From assembly GCA_903938485.1 (NCBI GenBank), contig CAJADF010000108.1, forward strand, positions 1 through 64,000: DNA of 64,000 nt. The letters run 5' to 3'. Under the pieces are notes generated by a model. That model saw only the letters and a list, made by a program, of their open reading frames with translations, made no database searches and had not been told where the DNA came from. Positions 16,257 through 25,732 of this stretch are shown piece by piece (positions within the stretch are counted from its first letter, which is position 1; each line of letters opens with the position of its first letter). This DNA comes from an uncultured Methylococcaceae bacterium (GTDB lineage Bacteria > Pseudomonadota > Gammaproteobacteria > Methylococcales > Methylomonadaceae). The translations under genes and the position numbers were made by a program.

Positions 16257-17000
16257 TTAAGCAGCTTCAACAAATTTAGTTGATGCGAACCATTGACCGA
16301 AGAAGTGCCATAAGAAATAGATTAAGATACTCACGAAAGCAGAGAAGAACGCTGATACTGGAGCAACGTCTTTACCGAAAGTTCTTAATGTACCTTTTTC
16401 AACCATTCTGATGTACTCAGGAGTACCAGTTCTTACATAGTGGTAACCTTGTAAATCAGCAAGAGTCATCATCATACCGTTGTATTCAACAGGTACGTGT
16501 AATGGCGCAATGATTGGCCAGTTTCCTGGATAGAATAATAAACCCCATGCCATACCGCCTAAAACAGCAGTAACTGTCATACTACCAGTTAACATTAAGA
16601 TCGCATCTAGAACTAATGCACCTGGCATTAAGTTTGATGGGAAGCAGAAGTTTACTGGGAAATAAGTCCAGCCCCAGAAGTTTAAATATCTGTTAATCCA
16701 CTCACCTAAAAGAAGACCTAAGATACAAACAACAGCGCCAAATGGCAAACGGTAACGCCACCACAAGCAAGCTTGAACAGCAGCAGGGAAAGTGATTGAA
16801 ACGATTGGAGCTACAGTTACCCATAGACGACGATCTTTCCAGTCAGTCCAGAAATCCCAGTCACCACCAGTTAACATGTAGTGAATGTGATAACCACCAA
16901 GTACAACGAAGAACAATGTAAACAAAATTAGCCAATCGAACGTGCGTGAAACTTTAACTGCTTCTGCGCGTGAACGTACAGCTGATTGAGATGCGCTCAT
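16257..17000 (-). CDS. pmoA: Particulate methane monooxygenase subunit A
   Basis: 247-aa integral membrane subunit, the usual full length and the standard phylogenetic marker for methanotrophs. I set the start at ATG 17000 (MSASQSAVRSRAEAVK), which has AGGAGGT seven bases upstream; a longer in-frame reading to 17045 lacks support. 'GGDWDFWTDWKDRRLWVTV' and 'NFWGWTYFPVNFCFPS' are typical of type I PmoA. Several transmembrane helices and a long periplasmic C-terminal segment are visible. Sits between pmoC and pmoB on one transcript. Confidence 0.98.
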   Translation of the reverse strand: MSASQSAVRSRAEAVKVSRTFDWLILFTLFFVVLGGYHIHYMLTGGDWDFWTDWKDRRLWVTVAPIVSITFPAAVQACLWWRYRLPFGAVVCILGLLLGEWINRYLNFWGWTYFPVNFCFPSNLMPGALVLDAILMLTGSMTVTAVLGGMAWGLLFYPGNWPIIAPLHVPVEYNGMMMTLADLQGYHYVRTGTPEYIRMVEKGTLRTFGKDVAPVSAFFSAFVSILIYFLWHFFGQWFASTKFVEAA

Positions 17001-17054
17001 TAGCTTACCTCCTAAAGGATTTAAATTATTTTTATTAATGACCATCTTCGCTAT

Positions 17055-17085
17055 GTGGTCTCACCTTGAAAAAGGGTGAGACCAC
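17055..17085 (-). promoter_or_regulatory. Stable intercistronic hairpin between pmoC and pmoA
   Basis: GTGGTCTCACC / GGTGAGACCAC, an 11-bp perfect stem with a 9-base loop, without a following T-run on the minus strand. It lies 37 bases after the pmoC stop and is suited to RNase processing or 3'-end stabilisation, setting different levels of pmoC and pmoAB mRNA. Confidence 0.6.
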
Positions 17086-17122
17086 TAGGAGATAGTTATT
17101 ACAGCCAAGACTTGCTTATTAA

Positions 17123-17875
17123 TTAAGCTAGGTCTTTTTTAAGAAGTTTAGAAATAGACTGAACTTCTATGTTTACAACACCTAATACACCTAAAGCAGC
17201 CCATCCGAAGAATACGAAGCCATAATGTAAAGGAGCAACAAACAACTCTTCCATAAACCAGAAAGTGTGACCCCATTCATTCAAACCAACATTTGGTAAG
17301 ATCATGAAAGGACCAACTACTGATACTAAGTACTGAAGAGGCAAACCTTTTTGATATGCTGGTAATCTAGTTTTAGCATATAAGAAAGCTGCACCACCAG
17401 TGATGATGTAGATAGGATAGCTCAAGTAGAATTCGATGATGTGACTTGGAGTGAAGTCAGTATCACGAACGATAGTTTGATGCCAAGTACCATCTTGCTC
17501 AGTGAAGTAGCTAGCGCCGTAGTAGATAGCGAAAGCATACATTACTAACCAAGTCCAGTGAGTAAAATGTCTTCTCAACTCTTCACGTGGAGTGATTGAC
17601 ATAACTTTACGGTCACGAGATTTCCAGATATAACCCCAAAGGATACCTGCAGTAGATACTTCTAATACGAACTCGATGTACAAAAAGTTCATCCAGTAAG
17701 TTTCGAATTCTGGTGCGAATGAATCTAGACCAGCTGACCAGCCGTAGACACCTTCATACCAACGAACCCAACCATAGAATACGATATATAGCAAAGAGCC
17801 TAATACCATATTTTTAACATTTAACAGCGGTGCTTCCGCAGCATCAGTTTTTACTGATTCAGTTGTAGCTGCCAT
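17123..17875 (-). CDS. pmoC: Particulate methane monooxygenase subunit C
   Basis: 250-aa membrane subunit that carries the sites now thought to hold the active copper. D128, H132 and H145 correspond to the CuC ligands D156/H160/H173 of M. capsulatus, and N199, H203 and H217 to the CuD ligands N227/H231/H245, all with a constant offset of 28. The ATG follows AGGAGGT at a spacing of 4. First gene of pmoCAB, with a 5' leader of about 120 bases from a sigma-70-like promoter. The N-terminus is shorter than in M. capsulatus, which is common in type I methanotrophs. Confidence 0.98.
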   Translation of the reverse strand: MAATTESVKTDAAEAPLLNVKNMVLGSLLYIVFYGWVRWYEGVYGWSAGLDSFAPEFETYWMNFLYIEFVLEVSTAGILWGYIWKSRDRKVMSITPREELRRHFTHWTWLVMYAFAIYYGASYFTEQDGTWHQTIVRDTDFTPSHIIEFYLSYPIYIITGGAAFLYAKTRLPAYQKGLPLQYLVSVVGPFMILPNVGLNEWGHTFWFMEELFVAPLHYGFVFFGWAALGVLGVVNIEVQSISKLLKKDLA

Positions 17876-18003
17876 TTCTACCTCCTAAAAATTAACAAAA
17901 TCCCCAGTCATTATGACCAGGACTCTATAGTTTAACTCCTTTTTCCTATCTTTAAAGATCAAAGATCCTTAGAAATACCACCAAGTCAATTTAGTGAGCA
18001 ATC

Positions 18004-18031
18004 AGTCTACCAGCTCATAAAACCTTGTCAA
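18004..18031 (-). promoter_or_regulatory. Probable sigma-70 promoter of pmoCAB
   Basis: On the minus strand TTGACA (18026-18031) and TAGACT (18004-18009) are separated by 16 bases. The -35 box is a perfect consensus. An A/T-rich tract (poly-T on this strand) lies immediately upstream, like an UP element. Transcription would start about 120 bases before pmoC. Confidence 0.65.
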
Positions 18032-18171
18032 GTCAAAAAAAAACTTCAATTTGTTTTTTTCATATTTCGGGTATATTCACTATAAATCGACTGTTCTTAA
18101 TAGGTTGATTTCTGTTAGTATTATTACCGAAGACACTATTTATTTTTACAACATTACTCACTACAACTACT

Positions 18172-18609
18172 ATGAAAAAATACCGAAACTTTCTCTTTAT
18201 CATTGCATTTATTGCACTACTTGTTAGCCAATATAAAGTGGTTATGCCCTTTGTATATAAGGTTGTTTCATCCGACCTCTTTTTAGTAAATAGCAATGAC
18301 CAAGCTAGTCAAATTGCAATCTCAACACCGCTTACCGACATCGCTTTCCACTATTGCAATGACTTCATCAAAACTGATCTTGGCGATACTGTTAAAGTTA
18401 CGTTTCCTGATAAAGCTATTAATTCTTGGACATTAGGTAACTATCAATATTTAATTAGTGCTGAGATTTCAATTACCGGAGCGGATACGATGACTAGTAT
18501 TAAGAAATACGCTTGCCGTATAACTTATAATAACGGTGATGATCAATCTGGAATTAATGACTTCGCAAATTGGTCAATTATTGGTATTTCTGGCTTAAAA
18601 GATAATTAA
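18172..18609 (+). CDS. Small exported or membrane-anchored protein, divergent from pmoC
   Basis: 145 aa, no family recognised. The N-terminal 'MKKYRNFLFIIAFIALLVS' is a signal peptide or signal anchor. The remainder is a hydrophilic, beta-rich domain with two cysteines (C62 and C115) that could form a disulfide in the periplasm. No strong ribosome binding site is visible before the start. It is transcribed away from pmoCAB from the same intergenic region of about 300 bases and ends at a hairpin terminator. Periplasmic location and position make a link with methane oxidation conceivable, but this is inference only. Confidence 0.6.
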   Translation: MKKYRNFLFIIAFIALLVSQYKVVMPFVYKVVSSDLFLVNSNDQASQIAISTPLTDIAFHYCNDFIKTDLGDTVKVTFPDKAINSWTLGNYQYLISAEISITGADTMTSIKKYACRITYNNGDDQSGINDFANWSIIGISGLKDN

Positions 18610-18634
18610 TTAGTTTTGTTTTCTTAAGCTTGTA

Positions 18635-18674
18635 CCTACTAATCAATTTAAATTCAGTTTAATTGATTAGTGGG
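18635..18674. terminator. Bidirectional terminator
   Basis: ACTAATCAATT / AATTGATTAGT, an 11-bp stem extended by CC/GG, between the convergent 145-aa gene and the Rieske gene. Short T-rich tracts lie on both sides. Confidence 0.65.
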
Positions 18675-18678
18675 TCAG

Positions 18679-19002
18679 TTAAGTTTTAATCTTTTTTTCA
18701 TTAATTTGTATTCTGCTATCATTTAATCTAATATCATAACAACTAATATTTTCATATGCTGGCGGAGATTTTACATTACCTGTTTTAATACAGAATCTTG
18801 CACCGTGACGCGGACATACAATTTCATTTCCTTCAATTGTTCCACTTGCGATCTCCCCACCATCATGTGAACAGATATCTTCAATTGCATAAAACTCGCC
18901 ATCTAGATTAAAGACTGCTACATCAACACCATCGACATCTACAACAATGCTCTCTCCGGGCGCTAATGCTGATTCTGCACACACATCAACCCATTCAGTC
19001 AT
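18679..19002 (-). CDS. Rieske [2Fe-2S] ferredoxin
   Basis: 107-aa soluble Rieske protein. C44-x-H46 and C63-x2-H66 with a 16-residue spacer are the four cluster ligands ('CSHDGG' and 'CPRHGARF'). No membrane anchor, so it is of the ferredoxin type found with ring-hydroxylating systems and at the end of many SUF operons, rather than a bc1 subunit. ATG 19002 has GAGGGG six bases upstream; a GTG two codons earlier is too close to that site. Last gene of the SUF run, 18 bases after rsmJ. Probably an electron donor or a readout substrate of SUF; its partner is unknown. Confidence 0.88.
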   Translation of the reverse strand: MTEWVDVCAESALAPGESIVVDVDGVDVAVFNLDGEFYAIEDICSHDGGEIASGTIEGNEIVCPRHGARFCIKTGNVKSPPAYENISCYDIRLNDSRIQINEKKIKT

Positions 19003-19020
19003 ACACACCCCTCTTTTGAA

Positions 19021-19788
19021 TTAGTTTTTAAGATATACATCATAACGCAATAATTTTCCATGATAGCTTTCATTAGGCTTACCACCTAATGGCTCTGCAT
19101 AATCTGGACTTTTAATAACAACTCTTTTACCTGTTGCCTTTACAGACGCCTCAAATAACTGCTCTTTATCATGATCATCACCTAGCAAATCACGCAGCAC
19201 TACCATTGATTTTTTTGCTAAAGCCGACTTCTTCCGCTTTGGAGGAAACATAGGATCCAGATAAATACAATCTGGAGGTGTATCCAATGTGGCCAATAAC
19301 TCAATTGCATTTCCTTTTAACAATTTTGGTGGCCGCAATTGCAAATTCCGCATCCAATCCAACTCAGCTAAACGGTTAAAACCATCTGCAAGCAACTCTG
19401 CCATGACAGGTGATCTTTCAATACAAATCAATTCGTAACCCATACGAAATATGTGTAAACTATCTTGTCCCCACCCTGTCGTTGCATCTACCACTGTTTT
19501 AGTTTTTCTACCTAACGCATGCGCTAAGGCATCCTGCTTAGGCGCAGGCCAAGAACGTTGCTCGCCATTTCTCGGTTCGATATCTACGACTAAGCCACCC
19601 TTTTTAAGTAACTCTCTATCGAGTAACTTTAAACAACCTTCTCGCCAACTTAAAAAGAAATTTTCAGGACACTCTTTATCGATTATTTCATAGAGTGGCA
19701 CAGACAACCTATCAGCTAATTCTTGCGACCGCTGCTTTTCTTCTGCGCCCTGATGGAGTACCGCTAATTTTCCGGTATATTGATGCAC
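19021..19788 (-). CDS. rsmJ: 16S rRNA (guanine1516-N2)-methyltransferase
   Basis: 255-aa class I SAM methyltransferase that modifies G1516 of 16S rRNA. 'VVDATTGWGQDSLHIFRMG' is the SAM-binding loop and 'YLDPMFPPKRKKSALAKK' contains the family's DPMFPP catalytic motif. GTG start. It sits between sufU (16-base gap) and the Rieske gene, so it is part of the SUF transcript, an unusual location for an rRNA methylase. Confidence 0.9.
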   Translation of the reverse strand: MHQYTGKLAVLHQGAEEKQRSQELADRLSVPLYEIIDKECPENFFLSWREGCLKLLDRELLKKGGLVVDIEPRNGEQRSWPAPKQDALAHALGRKTKTVVDATTGWGQDSLHIFRMGYELICIERSPVMAELLADGFNRLAELDWMRNLQLRPPKLLKGNAIELLATLDTPPDCIYLDPMFPPKRKKSALAKKSMVVLRDLLGDDHDKEQLFEASVKATGKRVVIKSPDYAEPLGGKPNESYHGKLLRYDVYLKN

Positions 19789-19804
19789 TATTTCTAAGAT
19801 CTAT

Positions 19805-20257
19805 TTATTCAGTTGAAATAGCTTCTTGTTGATTTTTTAAGGCGGCATCTAACGTATGCCATGCCAATGTTGCGCACTTAACACGCGCAGGATATTCACG
19901 CACACCAGCCAATACAGCTAATTTACCTATTGCTTCAAGATTAATATGCTCATCTTTCCCAGTAGTCATTTCATGAAACTGCTTAAATAACGTATCTGCC
20001 TCTTGCTCTGTTTTACCTTTAACAATTTCCGTCATTAAAGACACAGAAGCTGTTGAGATTGCGCAACCTGAACCTTGAAAACTAGCATCCGTAATAACAT
20101 TACCCGCCATTTTAAGATACAAGGTTAAGCGATCACCGCACAAGGGATTAAAGCCTTCTACTTTTCTATCCGCATCTTCTATTATTCGAAAATTACGTGG
20201 ATTACGATTATGGTCAAAAATAACTTCTTGATATAAATCTCGTAAATCATCAAACAT
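19805..20257 (-). CDS. sufU: SUF-type Fe-S scaffold/sulfur-transfer protein SufU
   Basis: 150 aa. Three conserved cysteines (C40 in 'PLCGDR', C65 in 'GSGC', C128 in 'VKCATLAW') with D42, as in NifU/IscU-like SufU proteins that accept sulfur from SufS. The ATG overlaps the sufS stop (TAATG). Part of sufBCDSU; isc genes are not in this window. Confidence 0.9.
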   Translation of the reverse strand: MFDDLRDLYQEVIFDHNRNPRNFRIIEDADRKVEGFNPLCGDRLTLYLKMAGNVITDASFQGSGCAISTASVSLMTEIVKGKTEQEADTLFKQFHEMTTGKDEHINLEAIGKLAVLAGVREYPARVKCATLAWHTLDAALKNQQEAISTE

Positions 20258-21477
20258 TAGCCAAACACCTCAATCAAAGATTCTATACCATTCATTAAAA
20301 CATCAATTTCTTGACGGGTATTATACAGACCAAATGATGCACGTGCAGTTGCAGGTACATTATAAAAATCCATCACAGGCATAGCACAATGATGACCCGC
20401 TCTAATAGCTATACCTAAACTATCTAACATCGTACCAATATCGTGAGGATGAATCTTATCCAACACAAACGATAAGATAGCGCCTTTTTCTTCTGCCTCG
20501 CCAATAATTCTCAAGCCTTTAATTGCCTGCGCTTTTTCTGTTGCGTAATGTAACAAATCTGCCTCATGTGCAGCAATAACATCCATCCCGATACTATTTA
20601 TATAGTCAATTGCAGCACCCAAACCTATAACATCGGCGATATTCGGCGTACCGGCTTCAAACTTATAGGGCAGAGTATTGTATTCAGTTTCGGTAAAGGT
20701 CACTTTACGAATCATATCGCCACCACCTTGATAAGGTGGCATCGCTTCTAATAAGGCTTGTTTTCCATATAAGACACCGGTGCCTGTTGGCCCATATAGT
20801 TTGTGACCAGAGAAAACATAAAAATCGCAATCTAATGCTTGCACATCCACTTGAATATGCGGAATAGCCTGAGCACCATCTAATAAAACTGGAATATTCT
20901 TAGCGTGAGCTGCTTCAATAATATCTTTAACCGGATTAATCGTCCCCAAAGCATTCGACATATGCACGACTGATACTAATCGTGTTTTATCATTCAACAA
21001 CTGCTCAAACTCAGTGAATATTAATTCACCGGCTTGATTAATTGGCGCCACCTTTAGTATTGCGCCCGTTTGCTCACACAGCATTTGCCAAGGCACTATA
21101 TTAGAATGATGCTCCATTGCGGTAATTACAATCTCATCACCCGTTTTAATATTGGCTTTACCAAAAGTTTGCGCGACTAAATTAATCGCCTCTGTCGCAC
21201 CTTTAACAAAGATAATTTCTTTATCACTGGAAGCATTTATAAAGTCTTTTACTTTAGTGCGTGCCCCTTCAAATTTATCAGTCGAACGAACACTTAAAGT
21301 ATGCACACCCCGATGTACATTGGCATAATCATGACTATAAACATGAACGATGCTATCAATTACAGACTGTGGCTTTTGACATGTCGCTGCATTATCTAAA
21401 TACACTAAATCTTTCCCACGAATCTTTTCCTTAAGTATAGGAAAATCTTGGCGTATTTTTTCTACATCAAATGTCAT
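20257..21477 (-). CDS. sufS: Cysteine desulfurase SufS
   Basis: 406-aa class V aminotransferase-fold PLP enzyme that extracts sulfur from cysteine as persulfide. The PLP lysine is in 'FSGHKLYG' (about 226) and the catalytic cysteine in 'RAGHHCAMP' (about 364), the group II (SufS) type. The second of two in-frame ATGs (21477) has AAGGA at a good distance and overlaps the sufD stop as ATGA, so I prefer it over 21483. Confidence 0.94.
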   Translation of the reverse strand: MTFDVEKIRQDFPILKEKIRGKDLVYLDNAATCQKPQSVIDSIVHVYSHDYANVHRGVHTLSVRSTDKFEGARTKVKDFINASSDKEIIFVKGATEAINLVAQTFGKANIKTGDEIVITAMEHHSNIVPWQMLCEQTGAILKVAPINQAGELIFTEFEQLLNDKTRLVSVVHMSNALGTINPVKDIIEAAHAKNIPVLLDGAQAIPHIQVDVQALDCDFYVFSGHKLYGPTGTGVLYGKQALLEAMPPYQGGGDMIRKVTFTETEYNTLPYKFEAGTPNIADVIGLGAAIDYINSIGMDVIAAHEADLLHYATEKAQAIKGLRIIGEAEEKGAILSFVLDKIHPHDIGTMLDSLGIAIRAGHHCAMPVMDFYNVPATARASFGLYNTRQEIDVLMNGIESLIEVFG

Positions 21478-22802
21478 AACCATTCCTTATTGACGCCTTC
21501 TTGTGGAAAGCGCAATAACACTTGCCCTAAGATCACATCATGTAAACTTTTTATCTTAACTTTATCAACCATTTCATTTGCAAAGGCAAAGGTCAGCATG
21601 TTTCGCGCAGTCTCTTCATCCACACAACGAGATTGAAGATAAAAAATTGATTTCTCATCTAACTGCCCAACCGTTACGCCATGCGCACACTTCACATCAT
21701 CCGCATAGATTTCTAATTGCGGCTTGGTATCTGCTTCTGCATCATTAGATAGCAAGAGGTTACGATTATTCATTTGCGAATCGGTTTTCTGAGCATCTTC
21801 GGCCACCACGACACGACCCTGAAATACACCTCTCGCTTTGTCATCCAAAACGCCTTTATACAACTCTCGACTGATGCCATGCGGTTTTAGATGATTAATA
21901 CGCGTATGATTATCGCTATGCTGACGCTTAATGCCCAAATACAATCCGTTAAACTCACATTCAGACGCCTGATTTAAATCAGTATGCACATCAGAACGCG
22001 CTATTAAGGCACCCAAGGCAAAATTATCATGACGGAATCTAGCATCTCGAGCTTGCTTTACATAGGTTCCGCCAAAATGCAGCGCTTTTTCAGATTCGAC
22101 TTGTACTTTATATAAAGTTACATCCGCATTTTGCCCAACAAATACTTCTGCCACCGACACCGACACATAAGCGCCTTCTAAACCCACAAAGGTTTCAATC
22201 AATTGAACTTGCGATTGCTCATCAGCAACAATAATACTACGTGTATTAATGGCAACCGAAGCTTGAGTTGCAACATGCACTATCTGAATCGGCTTAGCTA
22301 ATATCTGCTTAGCAGGAATATGCACCCAAACGCCATCCGCAAAATAGGCACTGTTAAAAGCAACAAAACCATTCTCATCAACATTAACGGCTTGATTGAA
22401 TTTATCCGCTATTAATAATGCGCTTTTGGGATCAGCTAAAGATTGCGCCAAACTAGAAACAACAACACCCGCCGGCAAACCGTCTAGCTGTGATAATTCT
22501 GCAGAAAAGAAACCATCGACTAATACAATAGACCAGGCATCAGCTAACTGATAATTCTTCAGCCACTCAACATCAATCGCGCATGAAGCAGACTTTTGCG
22601 CAGGCAAGAACAACGTTTTATCTAGCGCAGAAAGCTGTGTATATCGCCACTCTTCATCACGCGCCTTAGGAAAACCAGTTGCCGTAAACTGTCCTAAAGC
22701 TTCAGTTCTCTGTTGTTTTAACCAAGAATCTGACTTTTCTGACAAATCAGCAAACCTATCTGCATAAGCTTCTAAATATTGACTACTATTTGCCACAGCC
22801 AT
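21474..22802 (-). CDS. sufD: Fe-S cluster assembly protein SufD
   Basis: 442-aa beta-helix protein of the SufBC2D scaffold complex. The SufB/SufD core is recognisable from about residue 150 ('VHIPAKQILAKPIQIVHVA', then the right-handed beta-helix), with the C-terminal 'KCAHGVTVGQLDEKSIFYLQSRC' that in SufD binds SufC and includes the key His. The start overlaps the sufC stop (TAATG). Length is normal. Confidence 0.93.
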   Translation of the reverse strand: MAVANSSQYLEAYADRFADLSEKSDSWLKQQRTEALGQFTATGFPKARDEEWRYTQLSALDKTLFLPAQKSASCAIDVEWLKNYQLADAWSIVLVDGFFSAELSQLDGLPAGVVVSSLAQSLADPKSALLIADKFNQAVNVDENGFVAFNSAYFADGVWVHIPAKQILAKPIQIVHVATQASVAINTRSIIVADEQSQVQLIETFVGLEGAYVSVSVAEVFVGQNADVTLYKVQVESEKALHFGGTYVKQARDARFRHDNFALGALIARSDVHTDLNQASECEFNGLYLGIKRQHSDNHTRINHLKPHGISRELYKGVLDDKARGVFQGRVVVAEDAQKTDSQMNNRNLLLSNDAEADTKPQLEIYADDVKCAHGVTVGQLDEKSIFYLQSRCVDEETARNMLTFAFANEMVDKVKIKSLHDVILGQVLLRFPQEGVNKEWL

Positions 22803-23557
22803 TAAGCCGACGCCTCCGCGTCTTCAAGCCAACTATAGCCTTTCTCTTCAAGCTCTAAAGCCAACTCTGGCCCACCTGATTTTACAATTTGACCATGCGC
22901 TAATACATGCACAAAATCCGGCTTAATATAGTCCAATAAACGTTGATAATGCGTTACCATCACAAAAGACCGGTCAGGTGAACGTAAAGAATTAACGCCC
23001 TCAGACACAATCTTTAAAGCATCAATATCTAGACCAGAGTCCGTTTCATCTAAAATACACAGCTTAGGCTCAAGAATAGCCATTTGTAATATCTCATTAC
23101 GTTTCTTCTCACCACCCGAGAAGCCTTCATTCACAGCACGGTATAAAAACTTCTCATCCATATCCAACAATCGTACTTTACCTTTAACTAAGGTTAAAAA
23201 GTCCATCGCGTCCACTTCAGATTGACCATGATGTTTACGAATCGAATTAAGCGCTGCTTTTAATAGATAAACGTTGCTCACACCAGGGATTTCAACGGGA
23301 TATTGAAATGCTAAAAACACACCTTCACGCGCTCTTATCTCAGGCGCCATGTCTAACAAATCTTTACCTTGATAAGAGGCAGAGCCATCCGTCACGGTAT
23401 AGCCACTTTTACCCGATAAGATATGAGACAAAGTACTTTTACCTGAACCATTCGGCCCCATGATCGCGTGAATTTCACCAGGTTTAATCTCAAGATTAAT
23501 ACCTTTAAGAATGGGTTTATCGCCCACACTCACGTGAAGATTTTTTATGCTAAGCAT
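22802..23557 (-). CDS. sufC: Fe-S assembly ATPase SufC
   Basis: 251-aa ABC-type ATPase that drives conformational change in SufBCD. Walker A 'GPNGSGKST', signature '[11 protein letters not shown]' and Walker B '[12 protein letters not shown]' are in place. The D-E-T-D variant and K-rich signature are SufC hallmarks that separate it from transporter ATPases. It lies 68 bases after sufB. Confidence 0.95.
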   Translation of the reverse strand: MLSIKNLHVSVGDKPILKGINLEIKPGEIHAIMGPNGSGKSTLSHILSGKSGYTVTDGSASYQGKDLLDMAPEIRAREGVFLAFQYPVEIPGVSNVYLLKAALNSIRKHHGQSEVDAMDFLTLVKGKVRLLDMDEKFLYRAVNEGFSGGEKKRNEILQMAILEPKLCILDETDSGLDIDALKIVSEGVNSLRSPDRSFVMVTHYQRLLDYIKPDFVHVLAHGQIVKSGGPELALELEEKGYSWLEDAEASA

Positions 23558-23625
23558 TGATTATTACCTATTTGTTTTAAGGGCTTTAAGCCCATTCCTT
23601 TAAAATTCTGTATGACGCTTCTGTA

Positions 23626-25074
23626 TTAACCTACCGAGCCCTCAAGACTTAATCCTAATAAAGCCTGCGCTTCAACTGCAAACTCCATGGGCAATTCTTT
23701 GAAAACCTCTTTACAAAAACCATTTACGATCATTGACACCGCATCTTCAGCTGAGAGCCCACGTTGCTGACAAAAAAACAACTGATCTTCACTAATCTTA
23801 GAGGTAGTCGCTTCATGCTCAACTTGCGCAGAAGGCTGTTTCACTTCTATATAGGGGAAGGTATGCGCACCACACTGATCACCTACTAATAGGGAATCAC
23901 ATTGTGTATAGTTACGCGCATTTTCTGCACTCTTTAAAACTTTAACCAATCCACGATAAGTGTTTTGGGCTTTACCCGCTGAAATACCTTTAGAAACAAT
24001 CGTACTACGGGTGTTTTTACCAATATGAATCATCTTTGTGCCTGTATCGGCCTGTTGATAATTATTAGTTAGCGCAACTGAATAAAACTCACCCACTGAA
24101 TTATCACCCGTTAAAACACAGCTAGGATATTTCCAAGTAATAGCAGATCCTGTTTCAACTTGCGTCCAAGACACTTTAGAGTTCTCACCACGACAGTCTG
24201 CACGTTTAGTCACAAAGTTATAAATGCCGCCTAATCCGTTTTTATCGCCCGGATACCAATTCTGTACGGTTGAGTATTTAATTACCGCGTCTTTCATCGC
24301 GACTAATTCAACAACCGCTGCATGCAATTGATTTTCATCACGCATGGGCGCAGTACAGCCTTCTAAATAACTGACATGGCTACCTTCATCAGCAATAATC
24401 AAGGTTCTTTCAAACTGCCCCGTATTAGCCGCATTAATTCTAAAGTAGGTTGATAATTCCATAGGGCAACGCACACCTTTTGGGATATAAACAAATGATC
24501 CATCGGTGAATACGGCTGCATTTAAAGCTGCAAAATAATTATCAGTAATAGGTACGACAGAGCCCAAATATTCTTTAATCAACTCGGGATGATCACGCAA
24601 AGCTTCAGATATCGGACAGAAAATAACACCCGCGTCTTTTAACTTACCTTTAAACGTTGTAGCCACCGATACACTATCAAATACCGCATCAACCGCCACA
24701 CCCGCTAAACGCTCTTGCTCATCTAAAGGGATACCTAATTTTTTATACGCTTCTAAAACTTGTGGATCAATCTCATCCAAGCTTTTAGGGCCATCTTCTT
24801 TGCGCTTAGGTGCAGAATAATAACTTATAGACTGGTAATCGATTGGATCAAAGTTTACAAATGCCCATTCTGGGGACTTCATGGTTTGCCAGTGTCGAAA
24901 TGCCTTTAGACGATATTCGAGCATAAACTCAGGCTCATTCTTAATCTTAGACAATTTAGAAATAACATCTTCATCCAAACCTGGTAAAAAGGTTGTTGTT
25001 TCTAACTCCGTCACAAAACCTTGTTTGTATTCTTGATTGATAAGATTATTAATTTCTTGGGTACTTGCTGACAT
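23626..25074 (-). CDS. sufB: Fe-S cluster assembly protein SufB
   Basis: 482-aa main scaffold subunit where the new cluster is built. Standard landmarks: '[20 protein letters not shown]' near the start, '[20 protein letters not shown]', '[20 protein letters not shown]' and '[22 protein letters not shown]', with conserved cysteines including the sulfur acceptor in the C-terminal core. Full length. First structural gene after the Rrf2 regulator. Confidence 0.96.
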   Translation of the reverse strand: MSASTQEINNLINQEYKQGFVTELETTTFLPGLDEDVISKLSKIKNEPEFMLEYRLKAFRHWQTMKSPEWAFVNFDPIDYQSISYYSAPKRKEDGPKSLDEIDPQVLEAYKKLGIPLDEQERLAGVAVDAVFDSVSVATTFKGKLKDAGVIFCPISEALRDHPELIKEYLGSVVPITDNYFAALNAAVFTDGSFVYIPKGVRCPMELSTYFRINAANTGQFERTLIIADEGSHVSYLEGCTAPMRDENQLHAAVVELVAMKDAVIKYSTVQNWYPGDKNGLGGIYNFVTKRADCRGENSKVSWTQVETGSAITWKYPSCVLTGDNSVGEFYSVALTNNYQQADTGTKMIHIGKNTRSTIVSKGISAGKAQNTYRGLVKVLKSAENARNYTQCDSLLVGDQCGAHTFPYIEVKQPSAQVEHEATTSKISEDQLFFCQQRGLSAEDAVSMIVNGFCKEVFKELPMEFAVEAQALLGLSLEGSVG

Positions 25075-25120
25075 AAAAGTTCTCTATAAATACGTAAAGT
25101 GAGTTAATCCCGTAAATTAA

Positions 25121-25585
25121 CTAACGATATAAACTAGCAACAGGAATGAAAACTTCTTGCTTCCATGCCAAACTCTGCACCGCAGAAGGTTTAATCATGT
25201 CAGCCAAAGTAACTGACTCTAAGGCATGATGAATCACTTGATTGATTAAATTCCAATTACCTCGAATATCACAACCCGAAGCTTGCTCACAGCCTTGCTG
25301 AGAAATACTACACTCAGTTAAAGCGATCGGGCCTTCTAAGGCACTGATCACATTTGCAATAGTAATCGCCTCAGGGTTTCTAGCTAAAGCATACCCCCCC
25401 TTGGCCCCTCGGGTAGAAATCAGCACTTTTGCATTAACCAATAGCTTTAATATCTTGCTCACCGTTGGAATTGCAATCCCTGTCACGGCCGCTAAATCCA
25501 TAGCAGTTCGGACTTGCGCATCTTCTTTAGCCATTAAACTTAATATGACTGTTGCATAATCTGTTAACTTACTGACACGTAACAT
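25121..25585 (-). CDS. Rrf2/IscR-family Fe-S sensing repressor of the suf operon
   Basis: 154-aa winged-helix protein. The N-terminal HTH is 'YATVILSLMAKEDAQVRTAMDLA' with 'VSKILKLLVNAKVL'. The cluster-binding segment has three cysteines, C-x6-C-x5-C ('CSISQQGCEQASGC'), slightly wider than IscR's C-x5-C-x5-C. Located at the head of sufBCDSU, it matches the SUF regulator of methanotrophs and other gamma-proteobacteria (TIGR02944-like). Predicted to repress the operon when holding a [2Fe-2S] cluster. Confidence 0.9.
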   Translation of the reverse strand: MLRVSKLTDYATVILSLMAKEDAQVRTAMDLAAVTGIAIPTVSKILKLLVNAKVLISTRGAKGGYALARNPEAITIANVISALEGPIALTECSISQQGCEQASGCDIRGNWNLINQVIHHALESVTLADMIKPSAVQSLAWKQEVFIPVASLYR

Positions 25586-25602
25586 CTCACCCCCAATAAT
25601 TG

Positions 25603-25637
25603 AGTACCATTATAGTACTATTTAAATACAGAGTAAA
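25603..25637 (-). promoter_or_regulatory. suf promoter with overlapping Rrf2 operator
   Basis: Minus strand: -35 TTTACT (25632-25637), 17-bp spacer, -10 TATAAT (25609-25614). The palindrome AGTAC-n7-GTACT (25603-25619) covers the -10 box, as expected for autorepression by the adjacent Rrf2-family regulator. Confidence 0.6.
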
Positions 25638-25732
25638 GAACTAGGTATTTGTCTTCATGCTTGCCAATTAGCACCCTAACCGTATAATTAGCGTCTATAT
25701 TTTTAACTCAACCACATTAGGCTTAAGAAATA

